A DNA stretch of 6,449 nt from Alphaproteobacteria bacterium UBA2784. GTDB taxonomy: Bacteria; Pseudomonadota; Alphaproteobacteria; Micropepsales; Micropepsaceae. Location of the stretch: NCBI GenBank assembly GCA_002352285.1, contig DEIC01000033.1:35734-42182 (forward strand), in the 5' to 3' direction. Positions within the stretch are counted from its first letter, which is position 1. Each line of letters opens with the position of its first letter. The notes under the pieces were generated by a model, which searched no databases, was not told the DNA's origin, and was given only the letters and a program-made list of their open reading frames with translations. Shown piece after piece: positions 6,397 through 6,449 of the stretch. A program made the translations under genes and the position numbers.

Positions 6397-6414
6397 TGCG
6401 GCATCTTTGCCGCA
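6397..6414. repeat. small GC-rich inverted repeat at the right end
   Basis: TGCGGC and GCCGCA form a perfect 6-base stem around the loop ATCTTT. Neither side has a T tract, so it is not a convincing intrinsic terminator. It could mark the end of a gene beyond the window, or be chance in GC-rich DNA. No coding region with family features is seen from 6240 to 6449. Confidence 0.25.
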
Positions 6415-6449
6415 GGCACGACCCGGCCGCCTGAATGATCCGTGTAAAG

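Noticed and set aside
1..6449. Mobile element, CRISPR array, tRNA or toxin-antitoxin pair
   Set aside because: I saw no transposase or integrase motifs, no regularly spaced repeats and no cloverleaf. The genes form one collinear Tad operon with uniform base composition.

Overview
The window is the 5' part of a tight adherence (Tad/Cpa/Flp) type IVb pilus locus. Every supported gene lies on the minus strand, so transcription runs from high to low coordinates. In transcription order they are a Flp-type pilin (6239-6075), then cpaA prepilin peptidase, cpaB, cpaC secretin, cpaD lipoprotein, cpaE ATPase-like localisation factor and cpaF assembly ATPase, which runs off the left edge. This is the pilA-cpaABCDEF order known from Caulobacter. 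The DNA is GC-rich and shows strong third-position G/C bias. The cpa-type (rather than rcp/tad-type) proteins, the gene order and two CtrA-like boxes point to an alphaproteobacterium. Caulobacterales, possibly the Hyphomonadaceae, is my best guess, but that rank is inference.

Right end (about 6240-6449): no gene. This is the pilin leader and promoter region, with a CtrA-like box TTAA-N7-GTAA and a TTTAC direct repeat upstream of a strong AGGAG ribosome binding site. The 54-residue pilin is followed by a GC-rich hairpin flanked by A and T tracts. It probably ends most pilin transcripts before cpaA. A second TTAA-N7-GTAA box lies between that hairpin and cpaA.

Middle and left (5836 down to 1): cpaA to cpaF are packed with gaps of about 3 to 57 bases and read as one operon. 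CpaA cleaves the pilin leader in the inner membrane. CpaC is the outer-membrane secretin, with CpaD (lipoprotein) and CpaB as periplasmic/inner-membrane partners. CpaE places the machine in the cell, and CpaF is the hexameric motor. The platform proteins (TadB/TadC type) would be expected beyond base 1.

I see no unknown system here. The interesting points are regulatory: the paired CtrA-like boxes, the pilin/cpaA terminator, a double stop directly abutting the cpaF start, and a chain of tiny overlapping frames before cpaE.
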